NCBI GenBank assembly: GCA_949752745.1
Contig: OX457026.1
Coordinates: forward strand, 47,253,256-47,317,255
Source: Protula sp. h YS-2021
Lineage: Eukaryota > Annelida > Polychaeta > Sabellida > Serpulidae
DNA: 64,000 nucleotides
Reading direction: 5' to 3'
Shown piece by piece: positions 41,841-53,990 of this stretch (positions within the stretch are counted from its first letter, which is position 1; every line of letters starts with the position of its first letter). Position numbers and translations under genes: made by a program. Under the pieces are notes generated by a model that worked only from the letters and a program-made list of their open reading frames with translations, was not told the origin of the DNA and did no database searches.

Positions 41841-43926
41841 AAAGCAGCAGAAGAAGTCATTACAGCCAGAGTCCGAGAGCAGCCACATCCAGTAAACGGG
41901 ACCGGAGTGTCGAGGAGTGTCGAGGAGTGTCGAAGAGCCAAACCTAAAGGAGGAAAGCAGCCCTAGGGCAACTAACAATCCATAGACTTTAGGAATGTTA
42001 TTTACCAAAGTGCCTCCGTAATTGAGCGCCATTTTGCTCCATGAGCACTGCTTGCGGAATTCCGTCACTGCCAGATCTCATACTGTGAGGCAGATGCTCT
42101 GATGCTGCCTCTTGCTGGGTTCCTACAATAAGGATAAAGATTCAAAATCGTGTGGTTACCGATATGGCAGCTTACACCGATTACACAGATTAGTAGATGA
42201 ATCTCTGGTAAAGTCCTGGAGAGAAAATATTGGGTGGTTACAAGTTACTGCCCTTAATATTTATCAACGGCCGCTACCGTCCTGACATTGAAAGAACAAA
42301 CCCCTTGTGATACATCATTGGGATGAAGCCCAATCCTTTTGAGATTCAAAGGTGTGTTCATAACCAGAGATCAGAGCCTTACACAGTTTGGAGAATGTGG
42401 CTTTGCCAATGTCTCTGGTCAAGTGTGATATGAATGAAACGACCAGTTCTATTGCTGCGGCAGCCTGATCGCTTTAGTGGCCACCACAAACCTGCGGGAT
42501 CACTTGACAAAATAGGCTTTCTGCGGATACTTACAACTCATTTTGCTAAGTGCCTTGAGGGCGTTCGCCCAAGAACAAGTTTTTACTGAGCGTTATTACA
42601 TGTTTTTCCAGCAGAAATCTGCCATTGACTTCAAAATATCAGGTCGATGAGCCTGAATTTTCAAATTACCTATCAAATTAGTGAGGCACTCATGCTGGCT
42701 GGTTTGTATCCTGATGCATTGCATAGGGTAGCCCCAGGGCGCTCTGTAGTTCTCGATGGTGTGGACACGTATCAAGCATAAGGAAATCGGCTTTAACCTC
42801 TTAATGAGATACCCCTCTTTTTTCAGCTACCTCGATGCAGAGGCCACAGATGGAGTTTTAAGATAAGATTTCTGGTTGTACATGACGATGATCCCGGTGT
42901 GGCTGATTAGGGCTCCCGTTTCTAGGGATCCGAATTGGCCCACTTGCTCAGCTATGGATATCACGTCAGCAACATGCAGAACTCTCTCCCTCTCTCGTTC
43001 ACTCATTCTCTCTCTTCCAGAGAGCGGTCGACGGTCACTGCTGCTGAAACGCATATAGACTGCCAGATGCCAACGGACAGTTTAGTGTGTGTGACTGCCG
43101 TATCCAAACGATACAGGGTGACACAAATCACTCCGTCGATTATCATTGTAGTAAACAAGTCGCATGGTTGTCCCATGCTTGACTGCGTCTGGATCTAAAG
43201 TAAAATCCTGTAGGATAGTGTCAACTTACTCGACAACACTTTTTTGGATGTTTGCGAGTTGCCTCTGGGGGTTGTGTAAGAGCGATGTTATGCCAAGCGG
43301 CAACGCTTGTGTCGCATTCGTTAACTCATGCGAGTGTCTGCCTCCTTGAACACGTAGTTGACTGTTGCTTAGTAGATTTAACAACAAAGAGACAGGGCAT
43401 CTTTCACGGCCAGCATGTATATCTCCTGAAGCAGCTGACGTCTGAAGTATATTTGCTTGCGTCGCACCTGCCCACTCTGGGGTGTTCCTACTATAAATGT
43501 ATCTCCTCTGAACGTTTTGTGTTATTTGTCCAACCACTCGATCGTCATTCTGACTTTCTAAATCAATGTAGCAGTAGTGGCGTCGGTAGGCCAGTCGTGT
43601 ATAACTACTCAAACAGCACCATGAACAGATGTCTGCCTCACTCCTTAAACGGCCTCTCCTTGTTAAAGCTTTACGGGATCGTCGCGGCCTAAAGCAGTAC
43701 GTTTGTTCTCGAGGAGAAATCATACATACGTGTAATGAATGCGGATGAAAAGTGTGTGTCCGACAAGTCATACCTCTCTGCAACGCCTGTTTGCTGAGTT
43801 GACACGTGTTCGTTTAAAAGGCCGATGTTTATAACATGCGACTGAGGGGCTTATGGCCTATAACTAAACGCCACACCCTGTGTGCTTTGATCAGAGAAAC
43901 GCAGGATTGCGGAAGCATAATTGGTA
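41841..43926. other. No gene recognised
   Basis: Open frames on both strands (for example 43226-43783 minus) show no recognisable domain or splice context. 42975-43025 is a CT-rich stretch. Confidence 0.45.
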
Positions 43927-45224
43927 TACTGAAGGACAAAAGAAAGTTAGCACATAAAACCAAAATATCTCCAAAACTTATGGATATTTAAAAAAATAGC
44001 ATCAGACTGTAATCCCAAGTTGCAACCATCGTTATTTTTTCATGTGGTTATTTATTACGGGTTTGTAGGCATTCAAGCACGGTACCATGTTAATCCACAT
44101 CCACAGTACCGGCTCAATGTTGAAAAATTATGAAATTCCACATGTGGTTATCCAATATAACCGCATATGTAAACGCAGTAAATCGATGAAAACAACGGAG
44201 AACTGAGTTGTTGCGACCAGGCTATTGGCATGCTTGAAGTTGGTGCTTCTCCTCAGTTCGTTGCCAGACGTTTCGGGTGCAGCAAAACAGCAGTAGATAA
44301 ACTCCGAAGACGGTATCGGGACACTGGATCAACCAAAGACCGACCACGTAGTGGCAGACAGCATGTGACCACACCTAACCTGGATGGCCGAATCTGCATG
44401 ATCCACCTCCGGGATAGCGTTAGACCAGCCACGATAACAGCAACGGAAATGCCTGGACGGACGAATAACCGTATAATCTCGAAAATCCTTATACGGCGCC
44501 TATGTGGACATGGGATACGCGCTCGTCGGGTTCACATAGGAGTGGTGCTAAATCGCGAGAGACGGCGAAATCGAGTGCTATGGGCCAACAACCACAACCA
44601 TGGAGCATTGATGGAAATTTGTCCGCCGATACGGAGATGGATACTGTTTTGAGCAACCAAGTGGTCCCGTTTGTGCAGCAACGTCAGAACACCATTCTTA
44701 TGCAGAACAATACCCACCCACACGTTGCTCGGGTGTGTAGAGATTATTTAGCGGCTAATAATATTGATGTGCTCCCATGGCCGGCCTACAGTCTGGACAT
44801 GAATCCCACAGAACATCTGTGGGATCATCTGGATCGCCAAGTGCGAGCCCGTAACCCACAGTCTCAAAATTTTGCGGAATTGAGGCAAGCATCGATCGAG
44901 GAGTGGCACAGATATCCTCAATACAAAATTAATAGGTTGATAACCTCAATGAATAGTCGAATCCAGGCCTCACTGCGTTCCAATAGATGCCACACACGGT
45001 ATTAGTGGCGGTTACAAACATTATAAAATTTAAAATGGCATTTACACTGACTTTGACGCTTTGTGGCCTTTCACTAACATTTCTTCAGAAGTTCCATTTT
45101 TCGATTATATTGTGGCACTATGTGAGAGGTATTTTTGGTACAAATTAAAAGCAGATAACTGAGTAATTAAGTGAGTAACAATCATATTTTTTGCTATATG
45201 CAAACTTTCATTTGTCCTTCAGTA
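43927..45224 (+). mobile_element. Tc1/mariner-like transposon, 1298 bp
   Basis: The ends TACTGAAGGACAAA..G..AAAGTT (43927) and AACTTTCATTTGTCCTTCAGTA (45224) are inverted repeats flanked by TA on both sides (43925-43926, 45225-45226), as expected for Tc1/mariner. It carries a broken transposase. Confidence 0.9.
44186..45005 (+). pseudogene. Tc1-like transposase, internally deleted and catalytically mutated
   Basis: The N-terminus has the paired-like helix-turn-helix ('GASPQFVARRFGCSKTAVDK', 'STKDRPRSGRQHVTT'). The stretch with the first catalytic Asp is deleted between 'RVLWANN' and 'LSADTEMD'. The second catalytic Asp is replaced by Asn: 'QNNTHPHVARVC', where active enzymes have QDN.(R/H)PH. 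The Glu of 'LDMNPTEHLWDHLDR' remains. The frame also changes near 44600. It therefore cannot catalyse transposition. Confidence 0.88.
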
Positions 45225-47498
45225 TATTTTCTCGATCGTTGGCTTCTCCAACAGTGCATTCAGTATTTTCACAAAACCCCTCCAAAACCACCTGATCTCC
45301 TTGCTTGTTGCAAGCTCGAAGTTTCCTGAGGTACTGCCTGTTGCATGATCTGCAACATGTGGCTGCTCATTATTGATGGAAATTTGTCCGCGGATACGGA
45401 GATGGATACCGTTTTGAGCAACCAAGTGGTCTCGTTTGTGCAGCAACGTCAGAACACCATTCTTATGCAGAACAATGCCCACCCACAGGTTGATCGGATG
45501 TGTAGAGTTTAGTTAGCGGCTAATAATGTTTATGTACTCCCATGACTGGCCTATAGTCTGGATATGAATCCCATAGAACATCTGTGGGATCACCTGGATC
45601 GCCAAGTGCGAGCCCATAACCCTCAGCTTCAAAAGTTTACGGAATTTAGGCAAGCATTGATTCAGGAGTGGCACAGATATCCTCAATACAAAATTAACAG
45701 GTTGATAACCTCAATGCATAGTCGAATGCAGGCCCCACTGCGTTCCAATGGATACCACACACGATATTAGTGGCGGTTGCAAACATTATAAAACTCAAAA
45801 CGGAATTTACACTTTGACGCTTTGTGGCCTTTCACTAACATTTTTTCATAAGGTCTATTTTTGGAATATATTGTTTCATTATGTGAGAGGTATTTTTGGT
45901 ACAAATTGGAAGCCAATTGAGCAATTAAGTGGGTAACAATAATACTTTTTGCTATATGCAAACTTTCGTTTGTCCTTCAGTATATTTTCTCGATCGTTGG
46001 CTTCTCCAACAGTGCATTCAGTATTTTCATAAAACCCATCCAAAACTACCAGATCGCCTTGCCTGTTGCAAGCTCGAGGTTTCCTGAGGTACTGCCTGTT
46101 GCATGATCTGCTCCATGTGGCTGCTCATTATTGATGAAAATTTGTTCGCGGATACGGAGATGGATACCGTTTTGAGCAACCAAGTGGTCCCGTTTGTGCA
46201 GCCACGTCAGAACACCATTGTTATGCAGAACAATGCCCACCCACACGTTGTTCGGGTGTGTAGAAATTATTTAGCGGCTAATAATGTTGATGTGCTCCCA
46301 TGGCCGGCCTACAGTCTGGATATGAATCCCATAGAACATCTGTGGGATCATCTGGATCGCCAAGTGCGAGCCCGTAACCCACAGTCTCAAAATTTTGCGG
46401 AATTGAGGCAAGCATTGATTCAGGAGTGGCACAGATATCCTCAATACAAAATTAACAGGTTGATAACCTCAATGAATAGTCGAATCCAGGCCTCACTGCG
46501 TTCCAATGGATACCACACACGGTATTAGTGGCGGTTACAAACATTATAAAGCTCAAAACGGCATTTACACTTTGACGCTTTGTGGCCTTTCATTAACATT
46601 TCTTCAGAAGTTCCATTTTTCGATTGTATTGTGGCACTATGTGAGAGGTATTTTTGGTACAAACTTGAAGCCAATTGAGCAATTAAGTGGGTAACAATCA
46701 TATTTTTGGCTATATGCAAACTTTCTTTTGTCCTTCAGTATATTTTCTCGATCGTTGGCTTCTCCAACAGTGCATTCAGTATTTTCACAAAACCCCTCCA
46801 AAACCACCTGATCTCCTTGCTTGTTGCAAGCTCGAGGTTTCCTGAGGTACTGCCTGTTGCATGATCTGCTCCATGTGGCTGCTCATTATTGATGAAAATT
46901 TGTTCGCGGATACGGAGATGGATACCGTTTTGAGCAACCAAGTGGTCCCGTTTGTGCAGCCACGTCAGAACACCATTGTTATGCAGAACAATGCCCACCC
47001 ACACGTTGTTCGGGTGTGTAGAGATTATTTAGCGGCTAATAATGTTGATGTGCTCCCATGGCCGGCCTACAGTCTGGATATGAATCCCATAGAACATCTG
47101 TGGGATCATCTGGATCGCCAAGTGCGAGCCCGTAACCCACAGTCTCAAAATTTTGCGGAATTGAGGCAAGCATTGATTCAGGAGTGGCACAGATATCCTC
47201 AATACAAAATTAACAGGTTGATAACCTCAATGAATAGTCGAATCCAGGCCTCACTGCGTTCCAATGGATACCACACACGGTATTAGTGGCGGTTACAAAC
47301 ATTATAAAGCTCAAAACGGCATTTACACTTTGACGCTTTGTGGCCTTTCATTAACATTTCTTCAGAAGTTCCATTTTTCGATTGTATTGTGGCACTATGT
47401 GAGAGGTATTTTTGGTACAAACTTGAAGCCAATTGAGCAATTAAGTGGGTAACAATCATATTTTTTGCTATATGCAAACTTTCTTTTGTCCTTCAGTA
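45225..47498. repeat. Three 758-bp tandem units of Tc1 3' half plus host flank
   Basis: Units 45225-45982, 45983-46740 and 46741-47498 are each exactly 758 bp. Each joins ~140 bp of the sequence flanking the Tc1 element on the right to the last ~615 bp of the transposon, ending in GTCCTTCAGTA. Units 2 and 3 are almost identical; unit 1 is more diverged. The partial transposase frames inside (46103-46528, 46861-47286) are copies of the transposon 3' half, with the same QNN substitution. Confidence 0.95.
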
Positions 47499-48927
47499 TA
47501 TTTTCTCGATCGTTGGCTTCTCCAACAGTGCATTCAGTATTTTCACAAAACCCCTCCAAAACCACCTGATCTCCTTGCTTGTTGCAAGCTCGAGGTTTCC
47601 TGAGGTACTGCCTGTTGCATGATCTGCTCCATGTGGCTGTCTATGTGGTCGTAGTGTATATTAAGTGCAGCGCTCTAATTTGCATTACCATGTTCTGGAG
47701 AGCCAAACATTCAAAGCAGATAAAAGGCTGTTTGGAAACAATTGACTCTCCTGTAGCAGGCATGATGAAGCTGGTAGAGGTTGTTTTGCGACAGGAGATA
47801 TTTTTGCAGGGTATGATATCGCCCTAGAAGTCACCGTGGCCGAAAATCTGGACGAGTTATCCTTAATACTTTAATCTTTTGCGCATTTCGCTATGCGGCT
47901 GAGAAGTTTAGGCATCACTGTTCTTTCAAAAATATCCGATGTGTAGACTTAAGTCTGTTTAAAAAGACACTAAAAGAGACTAAAAATTAATGACATCCAG
48001 AACTTCCAGCCCGCGTCTGACATGTTGGCAATGGTGTGGACCCACCGACCTGGATCTGAAACCAGACTTTGTGTCTCCTTCTCCTACCGCTGCTCGTCTT
48101 CCGCGAGTACGATCTAAGGACGCTGCATGAATCTATTCAGGCTACATGACTACCCGTTTTGTGTTCTTCTTGTCTCTTTATAACTTAGCTGAGCAGTAAT
48201 TCATAGAGGACGGAGAGGACGGTCTGCATACTGACGATGACAAGGTAAGCTTGTGCGATATTTAACTTTGGTGCTGTCATTCTCTGCATCACCGACCTGT
48301 AGACCCCCAATCAATGCGCCTCCACCTCCACAGTATGATGGGTTGACGGAGCTCCAAAGCTAGTGAGAATGATCACTGAGTTCTACTAATGGACGGCTCT
48401 GCTGAAAGGAAATTTTGCTTATATAGCACTAAATGGTTCTGAAATATGCTGCTTCGGAGAAAATGGCTTGAGGGTGGTGGGTCGGACCCCAGCATTACTG
48501 ACGTGAATGTGAAAACATCAATCGTATGGAAAATTAGATCCTTCGTTGTGTCCTTCGCTGCCTTGGCTATTGATTGTGCGACTCAGCATTTTGGAGAAGG
48601 AGACGAGAGGTAGAATGGTTTCATTGTGCTTGACGAATTTGTGTAATGACAGTACGGATTCACTGCGGCAATTTCTTTTTGGCTTAGAGTGATTTTTTCT
48701 TATATGAAAATTTAACGCGCCCAATGCCACCACTCACTCACCAGTCGAATTCCTACGCTAGTCAGGGAAAGCCGTACTGTCCCTAGCTGATGGCGACTCC
48801 AACATCGGTGTGCTGACTGACGACATTGTTTCTAACAACTGTTCTTACTTACATTCACTTCCCAATTTATTTTTTATTTACTCCCTTTTTTCACAATTTG
48901 CAGTCTTTGCCGATGAAGCGATGAACC
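47499..48927. other. Flank of the Tc1 array and sequence before Polinton D
   Basis: 47499-47640 is the original right flank that was amplified in the array. No gene recognised in the remainder. It ends with TGAACC, the candidate target duplication of Polinton D. Confidence 0.5.
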
Positions 48928-49075
48928 AGTAGCAGGGGAAAACGACAGTTCTGACGTCACTTCCTGTTACAGAACTTTCGTTTGAGTCACGTGACCCCCC
49001 TAGGACATACTATGTGTCGACCCCCCTCCCTAGGACATACTATGTGCCGACCCCACAGGAGAGCAACATTCAGCC
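48928..49075. repeat. Left terminal region of Polinton D
   Basis: AGTAGCAGGGG terminus, then TGACGTCACTTCCTG at 48952-48966 (CRE-ETS, inverted relative to C). 'cacgtgacccccctaggacatactatgtg' and a second 'gacccccctccctaggacatactatgtg' follow (35-bp direct repeat). Confidence 0.75.
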
Positions 49076-49179
49076 AAATCAGCAAAAAAAAAATGTTTGA
49101 AAATGTTCGTTGGCGAAGCCTGAGTGATATAAAAGGATGAGTGAGACCAGTTTCTAACCATTTCCAACAGCCACTTCAT

Positions 49180-49630
49180 TAAGTTGTCATAAGCTATTTG
49201 CATAGGTGGCTGTACGCATTATGTTTATTTTAGTTAGTTTTTTTTTAAAGTAGATAATTCCCTCATGGTTAACCGATTTGAATGAAAATTTTACCGCTTG
49301 ATTCAGTTTTACATTTAGTTTTGACATAATGTGGTCACAGGCTATTTGCACATGTGACTGTAAGGATTATCTTTACATCCTAAATTGTTATTTTAGCAAC
49401 TTTTACAAAAAGTAGGTAACTTTCGCCATGTTTAACCGATTTGAATGAAAATTTTACCGTATGATTCAGTTTTATATCCAGTTTTTGACATAAGGCGATC
49501 ACAGACTATTTACACAGGTGACTAAGTACTTTGTGGTTGAGAAGAGCACACCATTCAAAGATGTGTTCCAATGGCAAGCCCATTCAAAGATGTGTTCGAA
49601 TGGCAAGCCCATTCAAAGCCGTGTTCGAAT
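49180..49630. repeat. Subterminal tandem repeats of Polinton D
   Basis: Two to three ~170-bp copies share 'ttaaccgatttgaatgaaaattttaccg' and 'ttttgacataa.g.gatcacag.ctattt'. 49550-49630 holds 2.5 copies of a 33-bp unit 'cccattcaaagatgtgttcgaatggcaag'. Confidence 0.8.
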
Positions 49631-49755
49631 TATCTTTGGCAAAACATATTATGGTATTGTTCAACAACTTCCCCACAACTTCAACAACTTTTAATGGCAT
49701 AACTTAAGCGTATAAATGTATAAGTGTTAACTTTCACCTGCTTTGAATGTTAACA

Positions 49756-50512
49756 ATGCAAACATTACTTCTTCACAGATGTGCAGAGAGCATGGATGGT
49801 GTCTTCCAAGTGAACTATGCTGACTATATGTGTTCAAAGCTTCCTGCTTTTGAATCGGATTGGATTTTGCAAGTGAAGAATTTGCATAAACACTGGGATG
49901 CTGTTGGAATGACAATTGAGAGAAATCGTTTCATCCACTCGTTTCTGAATGAATGTGAAGATCTACATTTACCAGGTAACACTTAGGACATTGATTCAGC
50001 AGTTATCAACGGCAATACAATTTGGACAGTTGACCTCATGCTAATTGTGGCTGCTAGAATAATTTGCATTATGATGATGATTTTTCATTGTCAACGAATG
50101 TATCAGAACTTGCTCGATTCAACAATGAACGAGTTGAAGTGAATACAAAAATTTGTAAGATGTTTGAAAAACAGTAAAAGGAGCTGACTCTGCAATTTTT
50201 TTATGGTATAAAAGGAGTGGACCAAGATATCATTCAATGTACAGCCATGGAGAAGACAAGCAGCTTTAAAATTAGTGCAAATGCTCCATTACTGTGGTGC
50301 ATGGAAAATTTGGACTATTTCTTCGAATCAAACGTGGAGAGAAATGGCTTGCTTTAGTACCATCCTTGTGGAAGATTGTGTGTCAGAACTTTACGCAAAA
50401 TTTACGCAACATTGGCTTCAAACTGTATTTAACGGAAACGAAGAGGCTTGAAGTCATTTCATACCTAGACATGCGTTATGTGAGTTTTGTACGCACATCA
50501 CTGTTTGAAAGT
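49756..50512 (+). pseudogene. Cargo/PC4-like gene of Polinton D (copy of 20985-22188)
   Basis: From ATG 49756 the frame contains 'KLPAFESDWILQVKNLHKHW' and stops at a TAG (49984-49986) where B has Tyr. Similarity continues to 50075 and on through 'FFGIKG' and the second part beginning ATGGAGAAG at 50247, including 'GFKLYLTETKRLEVISYLDM'. At 50512 the gene is fused to integrase sequence, so the PC4-like C-terminus and Cys-rich tail are lost. Confidence 0.6.
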
Positions 50513-50905
50513 GTGGAAGTATATGTATGTAGATAAATTGAAATTGAAACCGAAGAAGAAAACCTGCAAATTTAAAACTGGAGACCATGTTCGCATTTCC
50601 CACATAAACTAGGTGTTTCAACGGGATTATCATATGAAGTGGACGCAAGAAGTCTTCATTGTCACACAGCGTTGTAAGAAGCAAGAAATACATTTGTATC
50701 GTGTGAAAGACTTTTTGGCTGAAGATATTGATGGACATTTCTATGAGGAAGAACTGCAGAAAGTGACAAAAGATATTGAATATATCTACAGAATTGAAAA
50801 AGTATTGAAAACACTAAAAAGACGAGGTGTTAAAGAATTATTGGTCAAGTGGATAGGTTAGCCAAACAAGTTTAGCAATTGGGCCAAAGAAACAGACAGT
50901 CAAAA
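50513..50905 (+). pseudogene. Polinton integrase C-terminus with chromodomain, copy 1
   Basis: 'CKFKTGDHVRISHI' and 'QRDYHMKWTQEVFIVTQRC' are the SH3-like C-terminal domain of retroviral-type integrases. 'VKDFLAEDIDGHFYEEELQ' leads to a chromodomain ('YIYRIEKVLKTLKRRGVKEL', 'VKWIG'). A TAA lies after 'RISHIN', and TAG at the position after 'VKWIG' stops it. The rve catalytic core is missing. Copy 2 is at 52690-53128. Confidence 0.82.
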
Positions 50906-51561
50906 ATAAAGCATCCATTCACATGTTTGGTCTCTGGACCTACAGGCAGTGGTAAAACTTCTCTGGTCAAGGAAATTCTAGAACAAAAGTTAATTAAACC
51001 CTCTCCAAAAACCATTTTGGCTCCATTCAGCAGCTCTATGCAGCAGATCAGCCTTTGAACAAGGGAATAAAATGTGTGGAATTTTCCCAAGGCATTCCAG
51101 ATGACATTGAAGAGCACTTTAATCCGAAAAAAACTTATTCATCATGACTAAATGTCATAGTGATGAGCGCATAACACATCTCTTAAGTGTTGGCAGCAGT
51201 CATCAAAAAATCTAAGCATCATTTTTATTGTACATAATTTATTCCATCATGGTTAACAAATGCGAAATATTATCTTGAATACACATTATATCATTCTGTT
51301 TAAAAATCCTAGAGACAGTCAACAAATAAGTACATTAGCGCGGCAGATGTATCCTGGAAGATCTCAATTTCTCATACAAGCATATCAAGATGTTATCAGC
51401 AAACCACATGACTATTTATTCATTGAGTTAAAACTAAAGACAAATGATCAACTGCGTATTCGCAAGGCACTATACCAAAAGATACATATTATGCATATAT
51501 TGATAAAGTAGTGTATGAACAAGAACCAAGTCACTTAACCATTCGCAGTCAAGATGTCTAA
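50906..51561 (+). pseudogene. Polinton packaging ATPase, copy 1
   Basis: The start codon is mutated to ATA (50906). 'GPTGSGKTSLVKEI' (Walker A) is conserved. A small duplication/frameshift after 'KTIL' and further shifts near 51135 and 51215 break it. 'NTHYIILFKNPRDSQQISTL' and 'SQFLIQAYQDV' remain. The stop TAA overlaps the ATG of the GGF gene (ATGTCTAA at 51554-51561). Confidence 0.8.
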
Positions 51562-51879
51562 ACTTATTCAAGCTAACAGCCTTTTCCTCACTTGCTCCCA
51601 CACAGTGGGCCTAAACGACGTAAATCCTTGCTACAGCAAGCTACTAAGGAGGAATTAACTAGCTTATTTGAAATTTGTTTGAATATATTGCGAGGACATT
51701 TGCCCTTAAGCTCAAAAAGGTACCAGGAATTTAAGCGTGAGCGTCATACCCTACGCATCCTAGCAGATAAGAAGATATCACTTCAAAGAAAAAGGAAGTT
51801 GATCAATCAGAAAGGAGGATTCACTGGAGCTATTGCTAAATTTGCATTACCCTTGTTAGCTCAGTTGCTGTTAAAATGA
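51554..51879 (+). pseudogene. Small GGF-motif Polinton protein, copy 1
   Basis: The ATG at 51554 is followed by a frameshift near 51585, then an open frame through 'GPKRRKSLLQQATKEELTSL' and the tail 'KGGFTGAIAKFALPLLAQLL'. Stop and next start overlap as ATGA (51876-51879). Identical copy at 56636-56961. Confidence 0.6.
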
Positions 51880-52435
51880 AACATACTTTGAAAATGGATG
51901 TCATTCCTGAATATAAATATAGAATGTTATTAGAAAAGAAAGATGGTGGAATTAAAACAAAAGCAAATAAACTTTAAGGTGTGAAACGAACTCGTGAAAA
52001 GGCAATGGAAATGTCTCAACTTCTTGGTCGTTATTTACGAACAAGTCAAATCACAACAACAAAAGTCTGTTACATCATCTGAAAATGAAACAGAAAAATT
52101 AATATTTCTAAACAATTTTCAACCTATCTATCATGGAAAAGTAACACAAATTTAGCAGAACTTAAGAAATATGGTACAAAATGGACAGAGAAGAATGAAC
52201 TTTTGTTGAAAACGGGTGATGTCATCACAAATTCCAACATTACTGATTTGTTGAAAGAAGCATTCGCTGCCACGAGAAGAAATGAACGAGGAGAACCACC
52301 ACATGGTCGATATCAGTTTACCCAGGAAATTGCAGATGCTAATATTTAAAAAACTATGTTTAGTAAAAAGACAACTCGTGAACACATTACAAAAGAAATG
52401 AAACAGCGCCCTGAAGACAGCTTCCTGAAGGATAG
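51876..52435 (+). pseudogene. Polinton conserved hypothetical (MKHTLK type), copy 1
   Basis: 'MKHTLKMDVIPEYKYRML' then a TAA after 'KANKL' and later frameshifts. Conserved downstream words include 'TREKAMEMSQLLGRYLRT', 'RRNERGEPPHGRYQF' and 'KKTTREHITKEMKQRPED'. Together these define a ~190-residue Lys/Arg-rich protein of unknown function. Confidence 0.55.
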
Positions 52436-52690
52436 GAAAATTTTTATCATTGTTTAAAGTGTTATGTTGTGGTCAAGAAAAAGAAAAGGAAAACTAAAAA
52501 TCCTGTAAAAGTAAGGTGTGAAAGTGCCTGTTGTGAAGGAGAAGTAATAGCCAGCAACACTTTAGACCATGTGACCATGTAGATAATGGCGCGCCGTAGT
52601 GTAAATGGCGCGCCATGCACAAAATGATGTATATACGCTTCTAGACCGTCAACGCACATATACGATCTAGTCATCATGGAGTCTCTCTGA
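52436..52690. other. Gap before penton start; possible tiny basic ORF and inverted GGCGCGCC pair
   Basis: A frame from about 52455 encodes a basic stretch 'KKKKRKTKNPVKVRC' with a CxxxCC group, conserved at 57537-57660 and partly in B near 18300-18370. ATGGCGCGCC...GGCGCGCCAT lies at 52586-52616. The penton ATG follows, but copy 1 jumps to integrase sequence after ATGGAGTC (52678-52685). Confidence 0.45.
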
Positions 52691-53128
52691 TAAGTATGCT
52701 CCTGCAGATATTCGAAAGGAAAACGAATCTAAAGTGTGGAAGTATATGTATGTAGATAAATTGAAATTGAAACCGAAGAAGAAAACCTGCAAATTTAAAA
52801 CTGGAGACCATGTTCGCATTTCCCACATAAACTAGGTGTTTCAACGGGATTATCACATGAAGTGGACGCAAGAAGTCTTCATTGTCACACAGCGTTGTAA
52901 GAAGCAAGGAATACATTTGTATCGTGTGAAAGACTTTTTGGCTGAAGATATTGATGGACATTTCTATGAGGAAGAACTGCAGAAAGTGACAAAAGATATT
53001 GAATATATCTACAGAATTGAAAAAGTATTGAAAACACTAAAAAGACGAGGTGTTAAAGAATTATTGGTCAAGTGGATAGGTTAGCCAAACAAGTTTAGCA
53101 ATTGGGCCAAAGAAACAGACAGTCAAAA
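52690..53128 (+). pseudogene. Polinton integrase C-terminus with chromodomain, copy 2
   Basis: Nearly identical to 50513-50905 (three or so differences in 770 bp, counting the ATPase part). It extends ~40 bp farther upstream: 'KYAPADIRKENESKVWKYM', the linker typical of Polinton integrases after the catalytic core. It shares the nonsense TAG of copy 1, so decay preceded duplication. Confidence 0.82.
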
Positions 53129-53501
53129 ATAAAGCATCCATTCACATGTTTGGTCTCTGGACCTACAGGCAGTGGTAAAACTTCTCTGGTCAAGGAAATT
53201 CTAGAACAAAAGTTAATTAAACCCTCTCCAAAAACCATTTTGGCTCCATTCAGCAGCTCTATGCAGCAGATCAGCCTTTGAACAAGGGAATAAAAGGTGT
53301 GGAATTTTCCCAAGGCATTCCAGATGACATTGAAGAGCACTTTAATCCGAAAAAAACTTATTCATCATGACTAAATGTCATAGTGATGAGCGCATAACAC
53401 ATCTCTTAAGTGTTGGCAGCAGTCATCAAAAAATCTAAGCATCATTTTTATTGTACATAATTTATTCCATCATGGTTAACAAATGCGAAATATTATTTTG
53501 A
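53129..53501 (+). pseudogene. Polinton packaging ATPase, copy 2, 5' part
   Basis: Same ATA start and same lesions as copy 1. It is interrupted at 53501 by a 2859-bp insertion; the 3' part resumes at 56361. Confidence 0.8.
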
Positions 53502-53699
53502 CTAGAGCGGCCAGTGCACACAAAACATAAGAGTGCAGGCTTATATTACACACTTTCAATCGATACCTACTCAACTTTCTTGTTTTTGTGAACAAAAACA
53601 AATGTCTCCCCGACTAAACCCATGACCCCCCCCCTCCCCCCAAACTGAAACAAAATATTCATTTCTGCAAACATAACCTTCATTGATTGTAAAAATCTT

Positions 53700-53990
53700 A
53701 AAATAAACCAAACAGATGGTGGTCACTAAAACAGATATAAATGAGCATCTTTTTTCATCGAAGTCTGAAAGGTGGTCGCTAAAACGGGTTTTACTGTAGG
53801 CCCCTCTTATCCAGATCTGAAGTTGGTCACTATAGCAGTTTTACTGTACGTTACATTTTTATCCGGGTCTGGAAGGTGGTCAAGACAGGCAGGTTTTACC
53901 GTACGTCTTTTTACCTGAATGTGGAAGGGGTCACGACAAACGGTTCTTACCTTACATCTTTTTATCCGGGTCTTGAAGGTGGTCGGAATT
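53700..53990. repeat. ~60-bp tandem repeats inside the inserted element
   Basis: About five copies of 'tctgaaaggtggtcactaaaacaggttttactgta' type. Confidence 0.75.

Noticed and set aside
43226..43783. 185-codon minus-strand frame
   Set aside because: No recognisable domain, odd composition (many Arg, Cys, Tyr), an overlapping plus-strand frame of similar length, and no splice or promoter support.
46103..47286. Two intact-looking Tc1 transposase frames of 141 codons
   Set aside because: They are duplicated copies of the transposon 3' half within the 758-bp tandem units and lack the DNA-binding part and catalytic Asp residues.
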